Assembly (NCBI GenBank): GCA_041166085.1
Contig: JBEEFP010000031.1
Span: 124,001 to 188,000 of the forward strand
Length of the DNA: 64,000 bases
Origin: JBEEFP01 sp041166085
GTDB lineage: Bacteria > Actinomycetota > Acidimicrobiia > Acidimicrobiales > JAFATL01
Reading direction: 5' to 3'
The notes under the pieces were generated by a model, which did not search any database, had not been told where the DNA came from, and saw nothing but the letters and a program-made list of their open reading frames with translations. The position numbers and the translations under genes were made by a program. Of the stretch, positions 26,815 to 34,983 are shown one piece after another (the stretch's first letter is position 1; each line of letters begins with the position of its first letter).

Positions 26815-27114
26815 GTGGCCGGGTGCGAGCTCTGTGAGGCGGCGAGGTTGACGCCGTGGCACCACGAGGACGACGTGTGCTGGGTCGCGGACTGCGAGAT
26901 CTGCGACGTCCCCATGGTCGTCTGGAAGGAGCACGCCGTCGAACCGTCGGACGAGGTCCTCACCCACATGCTCGAGCGTCTCGAAGCGGTTGCGACCGAG
27001 CGCTTCGGCGCCGGCGGGTACTCCGTCGACCGGGTCATGCGCCAGATCCCCGACCACTTCCACGCCCACGCGCGCGATCCCAACTGGTGGTCGCGGCGTT
27101 TCCTCCGCCGGTAG
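26815..27114 (+). CDS. Small HIT-like protein with two CxxC pairs
   Basis: The 99-residue product contains C-E-L-C (4-7) and C-E-I-C near residue 28, then P-M-V-V-W-K-E-H-A, and ends with I-P-D-H-F-H-A-H-A-R-D. The H-x-H-x-H triad and the preceding Cys pairs recall histidine-triad nucleotide-binding proteins with a zinc site, but the domain is shorter than a full HIT fold and the triad lies at the extreme C-terminus. It may be a minimal HIT-like metal-binding protein. Its stop codon abuts the K+ channel ATG, so the two are translationally linked. Confidence 0.6.
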   Translation: MAGCELCEAARLTPWHHEDDVCWVADCEICDVPMVVWKEHAVEPSDEVLTHMLERLEAVATERFGAGGYSVDRVMRQIPDHFHAHARDPNWWSRRFLRR

Positions 27115-28098
27115 ATGCGCCCGCTCCGTCGGCTCTGGTTGGGCTTGGGCGCGCTGGCCCTGATCACCGTCGCTGGCACCGTGGGGTACACCCTGCTCGG
27201 CTTCGGCGTGCTCGACGCGATCTACCAGACGGTCGCGACGGTGACCACCGTGGGGTTCCGCCATCCCTCGGGCGGCGGGCAGACCGTCTTCACGCTCGTT
27301 CTCATCGTCGTCGGCGTGGGGACGGCGCTGTACACCTTCAGTGTCCTGATCGAGGCCTTCGTCGAAGGTGAGATCGGCAACGTCGTCGGGAGGCGCCGCA
27401 TGGAGCGCACGATCAATGAGATGAAGGACCACGTGGTGATCTGTGGGTGGGGGCGGGTGGGACAGGCCCTGGCTCATTACGTGACGGGCGCGGGGCAGCG
27501 CGTCGTCATCGTCGACCAGGACGGCGAGCGCCTCGAGCGCTGCCCCCACCCCACCGTCCACGGCAACGCGACCGACGACGATGTCCTCCGCGCCGCAGGG
27601 ATCGGTCGCGCTCGCGTCCTCGCCGCCGCGCTGACGACGGACTCCGACAACCTCTACGTGACGATGAGCGGGCGGGCGCTGTCGCCAGAGGTGTTCATCA
27701 TCGCCCGCGCCCGTGTCGACTCGTCCGAGGACAAGTTGGTGAGGGCGGGCGCCAACCGCGTGGTGAACCCGCAGAGCATCGGCGGGGCTCGTATGGCGGC
27801 GTTCGCGCTGCAACCGCACGTGGCGGAGTTCCTCGACGTGGTCATGCATGACGGCAGCATGGAGTTCCGGCTCGAGGAGATCCTGGTGCCGTTCGGGTCC
27901 GCACTCGAGGGCAAGAGCCTGCGCGACGCGCATCTCCGCGACCTGACGGGCGCGCTCGTCCTCGCCATACGCGACGACCGCAGCGGCAAGTTCACCACCA
28001 ACCCCGATCCCGAGAGCTCGATCGAGGCCGGTCAGATCCTCATCGCCATCGGGACGTCGGCCCAGCTCGCGGCGCTCCAGGACGCGGTCAAACGCTGA
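27115..28098 (+). CDS. Potassium channel with RCK (TrkA-N/TrkA-C) domains
   Basis: The 327-residue product has two transmembrane helices flanking a pore loop, with the selectivity filter T-V-G-F at about residue 42 in V-T-T-V-G-F-R-H. A cytosolic Rossmann domain (about 105-225, V-V-I-C-G-W-G-R-V-G-Q-A and the acidic V-I-V-D-Q-D) and a TrkA-C domain (about 245-325) follow. This is the MthK/GsuK-type architecture with ligand gating. The usual TVGYGD filter is TVGFRH here, a shorter variant, so ion selectivity could differ. It begins directly after the stop of the HIT-like gene. Confidence 0.88.
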   Translation: MRPLRRLWLGLGALALITVAGTVGYTLLGFGVLDAIYQTVATVTTVGFRHPSGGGQTVFTLVLIVVGVGTALYTFSVLIEAFVEGEIGNVVGRRRMERTINEMKDHVVICGWGRVGQALAHYVTGAGQRVVIVDQDGERLERCPHPTVHGNATDDDVLRAAGIGRARVLAAALTTDSDNLYVTMSGRALSPEVFIIARARVDSSEDKLVRAGANRVVNPQSIGGARMAAFALQPHVAEFLDVVMHDGSMEFRLEEILVPFGSALEGKSLRDAHLRDLTGALVLAIRDDRSGKFTTNPDPESSIEAGQILIAIGTSAQLAALQDAVKR

Positions 28099-28105
28099 CC
28101 CCAGT

Positions 28106-28156
28106 CGACTTTTCGGCACTGCGGGGGCTCTATTCCCCTCGAGTGCACAAAAGTCG
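28106..28156. terminator. Long inverted repeat between convergent genes
   Basis: Arms of 15 bases (CGACTTTTCGGCACT at 28106-28120 and AGTGCACAAAAGTCG at 28142-28156) pair at 13 of 15 positions around a GC-rich centre with a GGGG/CCCC inner pair. There is no U-tract. The position between the stops of the convergent K+ channel and CoA-binding genes fits a bidirectional terminator. It has the same 51-base span as the inverted repeat at 48843. Confidence 0.55.
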
Positions 28157-28162
28157 GGATGA

Positions 28163-28588
28163 TCAGCCGGCGCGGCGGAGCTTCAGGCCGGGGAACTCGA
28201 TCTTGGGACAGCGGTCCATCACGACGAACAGGCCGGCCTCACTGGCGCGGGCTGCCGCGGCCTGGTCGATGACCCCGAGCTGCATCCACACGGCACGGGC
28301 GCCGATGGCGATGGCCTCGTCGACGTGGACGCCCGCCTGCTCCGAGCGGCGGAAGATGTCCACCACGTCGACGGCCTCGGGGATGGACGCCAGGTCCGGG
28401 TAGCACCGCTGCCCGAGGATCTCCTCGCACCCCGCCTGGGGGTTGACGGGGATCATGCGGTACCCCCGCGCCATGAGGAACTGCGCCACGCCGTGACTGG
28501 CACGCGACGGGTCGGGCGAGCACCCGACGACGGCCCACGTCTGCGACTCCTCGGCGATGCGCCGGATGGTGTCCGTGATGTCAGCCAT
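28163..28588 (-). CDS. CoA-binding (YccU-type) domain protein
   Basis: This 141-residue Rossmann-fold protein has A-V-V-G-C-S-P-D-P-S-R-A-S (about 19-31), F-L-M-A-R-G-Y-R-M-I-P-V-N-P (about 38-51), Y-P-D-L-A-S-I-P-E-A-V-D-V-V-D-I-F-R, and A-V-W-M-Q-L-G-V near residue 98. These match the stand-alone CoA-binding domain related to succinyl-CoA synthetase alpha. The physiological role is unknown. It follows the UbiB-like kinase gene on the minus strand with about 9 bases between them and is probably cotranscribed. Confidence 0.88.
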   Translation of the reverse strand: MADITDTIRRIAEESQTWAVVGCSPDPSRASHGVAQFLMARGYRMIPVNPQAGCEEILGQRCYPDLASIPEAVDVVDIFRRSEQAGVHVDEAIAIGARAVWMQLGVIDQAAAARASEAGLFVVMDRCPKIEFPGLKLRRAG

Positions 28589-28597
28589 GGTGCATGC

Positions 28598-30181
28598 CTA
28601 CCCTCGGCGGCGCTCCTCCATCCGTTTGCGGATGAGCTCGCGCCGCTCCTGCAGCTCGCGGTGGGTGATGCCCTTGACGTCGGACGTGAGTCCCATCGAC
28701 GCCTTCATGCCGTCGAGGTCGATCTCGACCGTGCGCGGGTCGATGCCCACGTCACTGGCGATGCGCTCACCGTGGTGGGTGGTGAAGTAGGTCGCCAGAT
28801 AGGTGATCTCGGCGAAGATGTCGACATCGGGAGCGAGGGTGGCCATAGAGCCGTCGAGGAAGATCATGTTCTTGATGAACAGCATGAGCTCCTTGGGCAT
28901 GCGTGCGCCGTAGCCGAGCAGGGCCTTGGTGAGGTCGCGGATCTCGCCGATGAGCTCGTCGGCGCTCATCTGCGTCGGGTCCTTCACCGGCTGGTCGAGG
29001 TTGAGGTCCCGGATGACGGCGTCGAGGTCGGTGTCCGGAGGGAGGGCGCCCAGGTCACGCAGCGCGCCCAGCTGGAATCGCACGTCGTTCAGGGTCGCGC
29101 CCATGAGCAGGCGGAGGAAGGCGAGGCGGCGGACCTCGTCGAGCCGGCCGGTGATGCCGTAGTCGAGGAGCGCGACCTTGCCGTCCGGCTGCACCATGAG
29201 GTTGCCGCCGTGGAGATCGCCGTGGAACACGCCGAAGAGCATGGCCCCCTCCATGAACGCGACCAGCCCGGCCCGCACCACCGCCGACGTGTCGATGCCG
29301 GCGGCGCGCATGCCGGCCACGTCGTCCCACGAGAAGCCGCTGAGACGTTCCATCACCAGCACCCGCCGCGTGACGAGCTCGGGATGGGGACGGGGCACCA
29401 CGAGGGCCCGCTGCTCGGTCTGCACCAGGACGCGCGCGATGTCGAGCATGTTCTCGGCCTCGAGGCGGAAGTCGAGCTCCTCGACGATGGTCTCGGCGAA
29501 CAGCTCGACCAGCGCGGGCGGGTTGGCCAGCGCGGAGACCGGGATGCGGCCGACGAGCACCGGCGCGATCCAGCTCATGGCCGCCACGTCCCGCCGCACC
29601 AGCGCCGCCACCTGCGGCCGCTGCACCTTCACCACGACTTCCTCGCCCGTGCGCAGCGTCGCCCGATGGACCTGCGCGATGGACGCGGCCGCGATCGGCG
29701 TCTGGTCAAAGGAAGCGAACACCGTCTCGAGGGGCTGACCGAGATCCGACTCGACCACGGAGCGCACGGTGGAGAACGACTCCGCGGGGACACGGTCACG
29801 CAGCAGCTTGAACTCAGCCACCAGCTCCTCCGGGAAGATGCCCTCGCCCGAGGAGAGGATCTGTCCGAGCTTGATGTAGGTGGGTCCGAGGTGCTCGAAC
29901 GCCTTGCGCAGCCGCCGGGACAGCCCGGCGCGCGACGTGTGCTGGCCCCGGCGCCGGTCGCCGAGGTACCACGCACCGACGGCCGTGCCGAGTGCTCGCC
30001 CGACGGTGAGCACGCGTGCCCCCGGCGGGAGGCGGCGACGACGCACCAGCCCGGGCACGCTCGCAGCGCTGGCGGACCGCAGTGCCGGGAGCCCGCTCCG
30101 CCACGTCATTGCCGCAGGATCGACGACCCACGGGCCGCGCTCGCTGAAGGCTCCGATGTCGAGGTCGGCGGGTCGCTCCAC
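28598..30181 (-). CDS. ABC1/UbiB-family atypical kinase
   Basis: UbiB-like atypical kinases support isoprenoid-lipid or quinone metabolism. The 527-residue protein has the L-G-P-T-Y-I-K-L-G-Q-I-L-S-S motif (about 93-106, KxGQ box). The ATP-binding Lys falls in V-V-V-K-V-Q-R-P, the V-M-E-R-L-S-G block follows, and H-G-D-L-H-G-G-N carries the catalytic loop. The D-Y-G-I-T-G metal loop is present. The GTG start at 30181 follows TACCTT by 6 bases. Cotranscription with the CoA-binding gene suggests a lipid or cofactor context, but this is inference. Confidence 0.9.
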   Translation of the reverse strand: MERPADLDIGAFSERGPWVVDPAAMTWRSGLPALRSASAASVPGLVRRRRLPPGARVLTVGRALGTAVGAWYLGDRRRGQHTSRAGLSRRLRKAFEHLGPTYIKLGQILSSGEGIFPEELVAEFKLLRDRVPAESFSTVRSVVESDLGQPLETVFASFDQTPIAAASIAQVHRATLRTGEEVVVKVQRPQVAALVRRDVAAMSWIAPVLVGRIPVSALANPPALVELFAETIVEELDFRLEAENMLDIARVLVQTEQRALVVPRPHPELVTRRVLVMERLSGFSWDDVAGMRAAGIDTSAVVRAGLVAFMEGAMLFGVFHGDLHGGNLMVQPDGKVALLDYGITGRLDEVRRLAFLRLLMGATLNDVRFQLGALRDLGALPPDTDLDAVIRDLNLDQPVKDPTQMSADELIGEIRDLTKALLGYGARMPKELMLFIKNMIFLDGSMATLAPDVDIFAEITYLATYFTTHHGERIASDVGIDPRTVEIDLDGMKASMGLTSDVKGITHRELQERRELIRKRMEERRRG

Positions 30182-30186
30182 CGACC

Positions 30187-30193
30187 TAAGGTA
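30187..30193. promoter_or_regulatory. Overlapping divergent -10 elements (ubiB-like / bcp)
   Basis: TAAGGT on the plus strand (30187-30192) lies 6 bases before the bcp ATG at 30199. TACCTT on the minus strand (30193-30188) lies 6 bases before the GTG at 30181. They overlap by five bases but do not share the same TA step. Confidence 0.45.
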
Positions 30194-30198
30194 CGCGC

Positions 30199-30657
<459 letters not shown>

Positions 30658-30662
30658 ACGCG

Positions 30663-30688
30663 AAGGAGCGCCCCGAAGGGCGCTCCTT
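30663..30688 (+). terminator. Intrinsic hairpin after bcp
   Basis: An 11-base perfect stem (AAGGAGCGCCC / GGGCGCTCCTT) with a CGAA loop begins six bases after the bcp stop codon. There is no long U-tract, as usual in high-GC Actinobacteria. Confidence 0.75.
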
Positions 30689-30710
30689 GCAAGCTAGGGA
30701 CCGGCGTGGG

Positions 30711-31313
30711 TCAGGACGTGCAGAGGTCCCGGCCGTGCACGGTGTCCGGCTCGTCGGTGATGTCGAGATGGCCGTTGTCCGAACAGCGCCGGTCGGCGCC
30801 GACGTTGTTGTGCTCGAACTCGACGTCGCCGTTGCCGACGGCGCTGAGGTCAGCGCCGATCTTGGTCCAGGACACTTCGACGTCGCCCTGGTTGGTGGAC
30901 AGGCGGACGCTGCCGGCCACGTTCACCTTCCCGCACGACTCGTTGGTGTCGCCCTCCAGCTCGAAGCTGTCCGAGCCGGCGAGGTTCGCCACCCTGACGT
31001 CTCGGCCGATCGTGCTGTTGCACACCTCGAAGCTGTGGTTGGACCCGCGGGACCCGGCAATGTCGACCGTGCCCTTCACGGTGGAGTTGAAGATGTCGAG
31101 GTTCTGGGCGTCCTGGGCCCGCACGTCGCCCTTCACGGTGACGTGGTCGAGCACGCAGTCCGCGCCTGACGGCACGAACACCGATGCCAGGGTCGTGTAG
31201 CTGATGTCGCCGTCACAGACGGTCGTTGTGGAGGCGGACGCCAGCGGGGTGTGGAGGACAACTGCTCCAATGAAACCCAGCATCAGCGCCGCCACCGCTG
31301 CAATTCGTCGCAA
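30711..31313 (-). CDS. Secreted beta-repeat protein, unknown function
   Basis: The 200-residue product begins with TTG at 31313, preceded by a strong AGGAGG ribosome-binding site. A signal peptide (about 1-28, cleavage near A-S-A-S) leads into a domain of repeated short beta units such as V-K-G-D-V-R-A, V-K-G-T-V-D-I-A, I-G-R-D-V-R-V and V-A-G-S-V-R-L-S. There are several scattered Cys that could form disulfides. The periodic G-x-V pattern suggests a beta-helix or polymer-forming surface fold. No catalytic residue is seen. It is divergent from the lipase-like gene. Confidence 0.75.
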   Translation of the reverse strand: MRRIAAVAALMLGFIGAVVLHTPLASASTTTVCDGDISYTTLASVFVPSGADCVLDHVTVKGDVRAQDAQNLDIFNSTVKGTVDIAGSRGSNHSFEVCNSTIGRDVRVANLAGSDSFELEGDTNESCGKVNVAGSVRLSTNQGDVEVSWTKIGADLSAVGNGDVEFEHNNVGADRRCSDNGHLDITDEPDTVHGRDLCTS

Positions 31314-31438
31314 TGGATCCTCCTGGTAGGTGGTAGCCCGCGAAACGTAGCCTCGTCGCGGGCGCCGGTGTGGGTTTGGTCATCTTTCCGTCAGATTTCC
31401 GAGCAGGTGTTCGGAGGAACGCCGGCGAACTGCTCCAA

Positions 31439-33481
31439 GTGCCCAGGCCCCGCCATCTCGCCCTTGCCGTCGCTCTGCTGATCCTTTCGTCGGGAACCCT
31501 CGTCGCGGCGCGGGCCGACGTCCCCGACCCGACGGACCCGGAGTCCGTCATCGACGCGATCCCGCCTCTGCCCACCGGCGGCCTGCCCCGCACCCAGCCC
31601 TTGACCGACGGCGTTGCCGCCTCCAACTGCGACGACCGGGACCCGTCCGAGTGCCTCTTCCCGTTCCCCAACGACCGCTTCACGGTGGCCGACCCCAGCA
31701 CCGCGACGGGGCGGCGCGTCGACCTGCCACTGCTCGGCATGCCCCGCTCGGCCGCCGGCAAGCCCATCGACCCGACCGAGTGGAACCGGAACGACGGCTT
31801 CAGCCCGGGCGCCGCCGTCCTCACCGTCGTGCCCGGGGTCGATCTCGGCCGCACCGGCGTGGCGACCATCCACGACATGGGCCGATCGCTCGATGCCGAC
31901 CAGCCCGTGGTCCTGCTCGACGCACGTACCGGGGCCCGTCACCCCTTCTGGGCCGAGATGGACGCTCGGGCGACCAACCCGGCCCGCCGCGCCCTCATCG
32001 TCCGACCGGCCGTCAACCTGCACGAGGGCGACCGCTACATCGTGGCGCTTCGTCGCATGCGCGACGCCGACGGATCGCTGATCGCGCCGCCCGCGTCCTT
32101 CTCGGCCGCCCGCAGCAGTGGCTCGGACCCCCATCTCGACGCGGTGGTGTCGCGGCTCGAGCAGGCCGGCGTGGCGTCCGACGACCTCTATCTGGCGTGG
32201 GACTTCACGGTCGCGAGCACGCAGAATCAGACGGCTCGCATGCTCAAGATCCGCGACGACGCCTTCGCGTCGCTCGACGGCGGGGCCCCGCCCTTCAAGG
32301 TCAGCGCCGTGACGGACTACACGCCGAGCCAGAGCGCTGAACTGGTCCGGCAGGTCACGGGATCCTTCACCGTTCCCAGCTACCTCACCCTGCCGAACGG
32401 CGCCACGGGCTCGCGCTTCAACTACCTGGGCTCGACCGACGGCCTGCCCACGCGCCTCGGCGGTGTGGCCACGATGGACGCCAACTTCACGTGCAACATT
32501 CCGCGCGCCGCGCTGTCCGATCCCGCCCGTGGCTCGCTCTACGGTCACGGCTTGTTGGGCGGGCAGTCAGAGGTCAACGCAGGGAACGTGAAGGCCATGG
32601 CCAACGAGCAGGACTTCATGTTCTGTGCCACCGACTGGATCGGCATGGCCACCGAGGACCTGCCCACGGTTGGCAGCATCCTCGTTGACGCGTCGAACTT
32701 CCCGGCGCTGGCCGACCGCGTGCAGCAGGGCATGCTCAACTTCCTGTTCCTCGCTCGGCTCATGAAGGACGGGCGGGCCTTCGCGTCCGATCCCGCCTTC
32801 CAGGCCGACGGGCACGCGCTGGTGCGGACGGGCGAGGTCTTCTACGACGGCAACAGTCAGGGCGGCATCATCGGTGGCGCCCTCATGGGTGTGGCCCAGG
32901 ACATCACCCGGGGCGTCCTCGGGGTCCCGGGGATGAACTACTCCACGCTCCTCGACCGCTCGACGGACTGGGCGCGCTACGAGAAGTTCTTCCAGTCGAG
33001 CTACCCCGACCGTCTCGACCAGCTGCTCGTCTTCGACCTCATGCAGATGTTGTGGGACCGCGCCGAGGCCAATGGGTACGCCGCGCACATCGCCACGGAC
33101 CCGCTCCCGGGGACGCCGTCGCACGACGTGCTGATGATGCTTGCCTTCGGCGACCACCAGGTCGCCAACGTGGCGGCGGAGACGGAGGCGCGCACCATCG
33201 GCGCTGCGTTGCACTGCCCTGCGCTCGACCCCGGTCGTACGTCGATCACCGTCCCGTTCTGGGGCCTCGGCTGCATCGGCGCGTACCCGTACAACGGCTC
33301 GGCCATCGTCTACTGGGACTCACACAACACCCCGGAGTCGCCGCTCAGCAACACGCCCGCCCGCGAGGGCGCCGACCCACACGGCTTCCCGCGCGGCCAG
33401 GTCGGCAACCGGGCCATGAAGGGCGCGTTCCTTCGGGGCGAAGGCGTCGTCGACACCTGCGCCGGCCACCCCTGCCCGTAA
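31439..33481 (+). CDS. Large secreted lipase-like alpha/beta hydrolase
   Basis: From the GTG at 31439 the 680-residue product has a signal peptide (L-A-L-A-V-A-L-L-I-L-S-S-G, cleavage near A-R-A-D). The N-terminal domain contains F-P-F-P-N-D-R-F (about 66-73) and the D-F-T-V-A-S-T segment (about 258), as in bacterial virulence-factor lipase N-terminal domains. The nucleophile elbow G-N-S-Q-G-G lies near residue 475. Several Cys pairs could be disulfides. An in-frame start at 31370 is possible but gives a poorer signal peptide. Substrate unknown; extracellular ester hydrolysis is likely. Confidence 0.8.
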   Translation: MPRPRHLALAVALLILSSGTLVAARADVPDPTDPESVIDAIPPLPTGGLPRTQPLTDGVAASNCDDRDPSECLFPFPNDRFTVADPSTATGRRVDLPLLGMPRSAAGKPIDPTEWNRNDGFSPGAAVLTVVPGVDLGRTGVATIHDMGRSLDADQPVVLLDARTGARHPFWAEMDARATNPARRALIVRPAVNLHEGDRYIVALRRMRDADGSLIAPPASFSAARSSGSDPHLDAVVSRLEQAGVASDDLYLAWDFTVASTQNQTARMLKIRDDAFASLDGGAPPFKVSAVTDYTPSQSAELVRQVTGSFTVPSYLTLPNGATGSRFNYLGSTDGLPTRLGGVATMDANFTCNIPRAALSDPARGSLYGHGLLGGQSEVNAGNVKAMANEQDFMFCATDWIGMATEDLPTVGSILVDASNFPALADRVQQGMLNFLFLARLMKDGRAFASDPAFQADGHALVRTGEVFYDGNSQGGIIGGALMGVAQDITRGVLGVPGMNYSTLLDRSTDWARYEKFFQSSYPDRLDQLLVFDLMQMLWDRAEANGYAAHIATDPLPGTPSHDVLMMLAFGDHQVANVAAETEARTIGAALHCPALDPGRTSITVPFWGLGCIGAYPYNGSAIVYWDSHNTPESPLSNTPAREGADPHGFPRGQVGNRAMKGAFLRGEGVVDTCAGHPCP

Positions 33482-33491
33482 ACAGAGGTCG

Positions 33492-33620
33492 CTAGCGGGG
33501 CGGGGGCTGGTCGTTGGCGGCCAGCCGGCGCTGGCGAAAGGCGAACGCGCCCCCGGCGAGGGCGCCGAGCAACACCAGGCGGCGGCGCCGGCGACGGCGG
33601 ACACGGCGAAAGAGCGGCAT
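33492..33620 (-). CDS. Arg-rich single-pass mini-protein
   Basis: The 42-residue product starts at the ATG 33620-33618 (MPLFRRVRRRRRRRLVLLGA). A positively charged N-terminus is followed by a short hydrophobic helix (about 15-30) and a Gln/Pro/Arg tail. A TACGAT hexamer (33632-33627) ends 6 bases before the ATG, which supports real transcription. Codon usage matches neighbours. It could be a membrane-associated small protein. No family is recognised. Confidence 0.45.
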   Translation of the reverse strand: MPLFRRVRRRRRRRLVLLGALAGGAFAFRQRRLAANDQPPPR

Positions 33621-33626
33621 GCCCCG

Positions 33627-33632
33627 ATCGTA
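33627..33632 (-). promoter_or_regulatory. -10 element of the mini-protein gene
   Basis: TACGAT on the minus strand lies 6 bases before the ATG at 33620. Confidence 0.35.
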
Positions 33633-33640
33633 CGGGGCGT

Positions 33641-33646
33641 TACTCT
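33641..33646 (+). promoter_or_regulatory. -10 element of tRNA-Leu
   Basis: TACTCT ends 11 bases before the tRNA 5' end at 33658, which would place the start site within the first bases of a short 5' leader. Confidence 0.4.
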
Positions 33647-33657
33647 GCTGCGTCGCT

Positions 33658-33740
33658 GCCCGGATGGTGGAACGGTATACACGGAGGCCTCAAACGCCTC
33701 TGCCCTTACGGGCTTGAGGGTTCGAATCCCTCTCCGGGCA
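33658..33740 (+). tRNA. tRNA-Leu (anticodon CAA)
   Basis: A class-II cloverleaf is clear. The acceptor stem pairs GCCCGGA with TCCGGGC. The anticodon stem GAGGC/GCCTC holds loop CTCAAAC with anticodon CAA at 33691-33693, reading UUG. A long variable arm with CCC/GGG pairs follows, then the T arm GAGGG-TTCGAAT-CCCTC. The discriminator is A, and the 3' CCA is not encoded. Confidence 0.95.
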
Positions 33741-33742
33741 CC

Positions 33743-33788
33743 CTTCTGGTGCACTTGTGGTCGCTCTGGGGACCTGGTGCACCAGAAG
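33743..33788. terminator. Hairpin between tRNA-Leu and convergent hydrolase
   Basis: Perfect 11-base arms CTTCTGGTGCA (33743-33753) and TGCACCAGAAG (33778-33788) enclose 24 bases. It lies 3 bases after the tRNA and before the stop of the convergent hydrolase gene, so it may serve both directions. The GGTGCACTT core recurs in other inverted repeats of the window. Confidence 0.55.
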
Positions 33789-33796
33789 CTGCTGTG

Positions 33797-34495
33797 TCAG
33801 GACTGGCGCAGGTCGTGCTGCAGCTCGAGCAGGAACGGGTTGCTGACGCGCTCCCGGCCGACGGTCGTCGCCGGACCATGGCCGGGGAGGACGTTGACCT
33901 CGTCGGGCAGGGGCAGGATCTTCTCGGCCATCGAGGTCATGAGCTCCTCGTAGGACCCGCCAGGAAGGTCGGTGCGACCGATCGAGCCAGCGAAGAGATG
34001 GTCGCCGCTGAACAGCACCGGCGCCTCGCCCTCGACCTCGAGTCGGAGGCACACCGAGCCCTTCGTGTGGCCCGGCGTGTGCAGGGCGGTGAACGTCATC
34101 CCCGCCCCCGACACCTGCTGGCCGTCGTCGAGCCCGTAGACGAGCTCGGGCGGACGCAGGTCGAGGGCGGCCTGATCGAGGAAGTTGGCGAACCCACCGC
34201 TGGTGCCGACGGGGTCCATGAGCATGTGCTTGTCGGCGTCGTGGATGTGCACGGGCAGGCCGCCGTCGGGAGCGTCCACCGCGCGGGCAATCGTTCCGAC
34301 GCCCCCGATGTGGTCGAGGTGGCCGTGGGTGGAGAGCAGCGCCACCAGTCGGAGGCCGTGGTGGGACAGGCGCTCGAGGATCTGCGCTGGGTCGGGCGGG
34401 GCGTCGATGAGCACGCACTCACCACCCGGGCCGTTCGGCGCGACGATCCACGCGTTGGTCTCCGCGATCCACAGTGGCAGGCCTTCGATCAGCAC
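33797..34495 (-). CDS. MBL-fold metallo-hydrolase (glyoxalase II-like)
   Basis: The 232-residue product from the GTG at 34495 carries the T-H-G-H-L-D-H-I-G-G metal motif (about 75-84), H-T-P-G-H-T-K-G-S-V near residue 142, L-F-S-G-D-H-L-F (bridging Asp) and the C-terminal L-P-G-H-G-P. The order fits glyoxalase-II or related thioester hydrolases with a dinuclear zinc site. An in-frame ATG at 34531 would overlap the divergent gene. TAGATT (34508-34503) ends 7 bases before the GTG, so 34495 is preferred. Confidence 0.88.
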   Translation of the reverse strand: MLIEGLPLWIAETNAWIVAPNGPGGECVLIDAPPDPAQILERLSHHGLRLVALLSTHGHLDHIGGVGTIARAVDAPDGGLPVHIHDADKHMLMDPVGTSGGFANFLDQAALDLRPPELVYGLDDGQQVSGAGMTFTALHTPGHTKGSVCLRLEVEGEAPVLFSGDHLFAGSIGRTDLPGGSYEELMTSMAEKILPLPDEVNVLPGHGPATTVGRERVSNPFLLELQHDLRQS

Positions 34496-34502
34496 GCGGG
34501 CC

Positions 34503-34508
34503 AATCTA
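34503..34508 (-). promoter_or_regulatory. -10 element of the metallo-hydrolase gene
   Basis: TAGATT on the minus strand ends 7 bases before the GTG at 34495. The TA step at 34507-34508 also begins a weaker TAGGGG on the plus strand, but that lies only 2 bases before the plus-strand GTG, which is too close for a normal start site. Confidence 0.4.
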
Positions 34509-34514
34509 GGGGCC

Positions 34515-34976
34515 GTGCCGAGACTGCTCATCGTCCATCACACCACCTCCCCGTCGACCGAGGAGCTGCTCATCGCCGTGCGCGACGGCGCCACCGATCG
34601 CCAGATCACCGGCGTCGAGGTCGTGGCTCGCCCCGCCCTCGTGGCCACGCCGGTGGACGTGCTCGAGGCCGACGGATACATCCTCGGCACGCCCGCCAAC
34701 CTCGGCTACATGTCAGGCGCCCTCAAGCACTTCTTCGATCTCGTCTACTACCCGTGCCTCGACGCGACGGCAGGCCGTCCCTACGGGCTCTACGTCCACG
34801 GCAACAACGACACGGGCGGGGCCGTCAAGGCGGTTGACGCCATCACCGTCGGCCTGGGGTGGAAGCAGGTCGCGGCCCCGGTGTCGGTCACTGGCGCCGT
34901 CACCAACGACGACCGCCAGGCTTGCTGGGAGCTCGGCGCCACGGTCGGTGCCCTGCTCGCCGAGGGACTGGCGTGA
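34515..34976 (+). CDS. Flavodoxin-like / NAD(P)H-dependent oxidoreductase family protein
   Basis: The 153-residue product begins P-R-L-L-I-V-H-H-T-T-S-P-S-T-E-E-L, matching the phosphate-binding loop of flavodoxin folds. It continues with G-Y-I-L-G-T-P-A-N-L-G-Y-M-S-G-A-L-K-H-F-F-D (about 54-75), a segment typical of WrbA/NADPH-dependent FMN reductases. The G-L-Y-V-H-G-N-N-D-T segment would contact the isoalloxazine ring. Redox partner and substrate unknown. The start is GTG at 34515, with little room upstream. Confidence 0.8.
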   Translation: MPRLLIVHHTTSPSTEELLIAVRDGATDRQITGVEVVARPALVATPVDVLEADGYILGTPANLGYMSGALKHFFDLVYYPCLDATAGRPYGLYVHGNNDTGGAVKAVDAITVGLGWKQVAAPVSVTGAVTNDDRQACWELGATVGALLAEGLA

Positions 34977-34983
34977 GATCGGG

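Noticed and set aside
23697..26837. 1046-residue plus-strand open frame
   Set aside because: It runs antisense to the FtsX-like permease and through the helicase gene in another frame, with Arg/Pro/Gly-rich composition expected of a high-GC shadow. No motif is recognisable.
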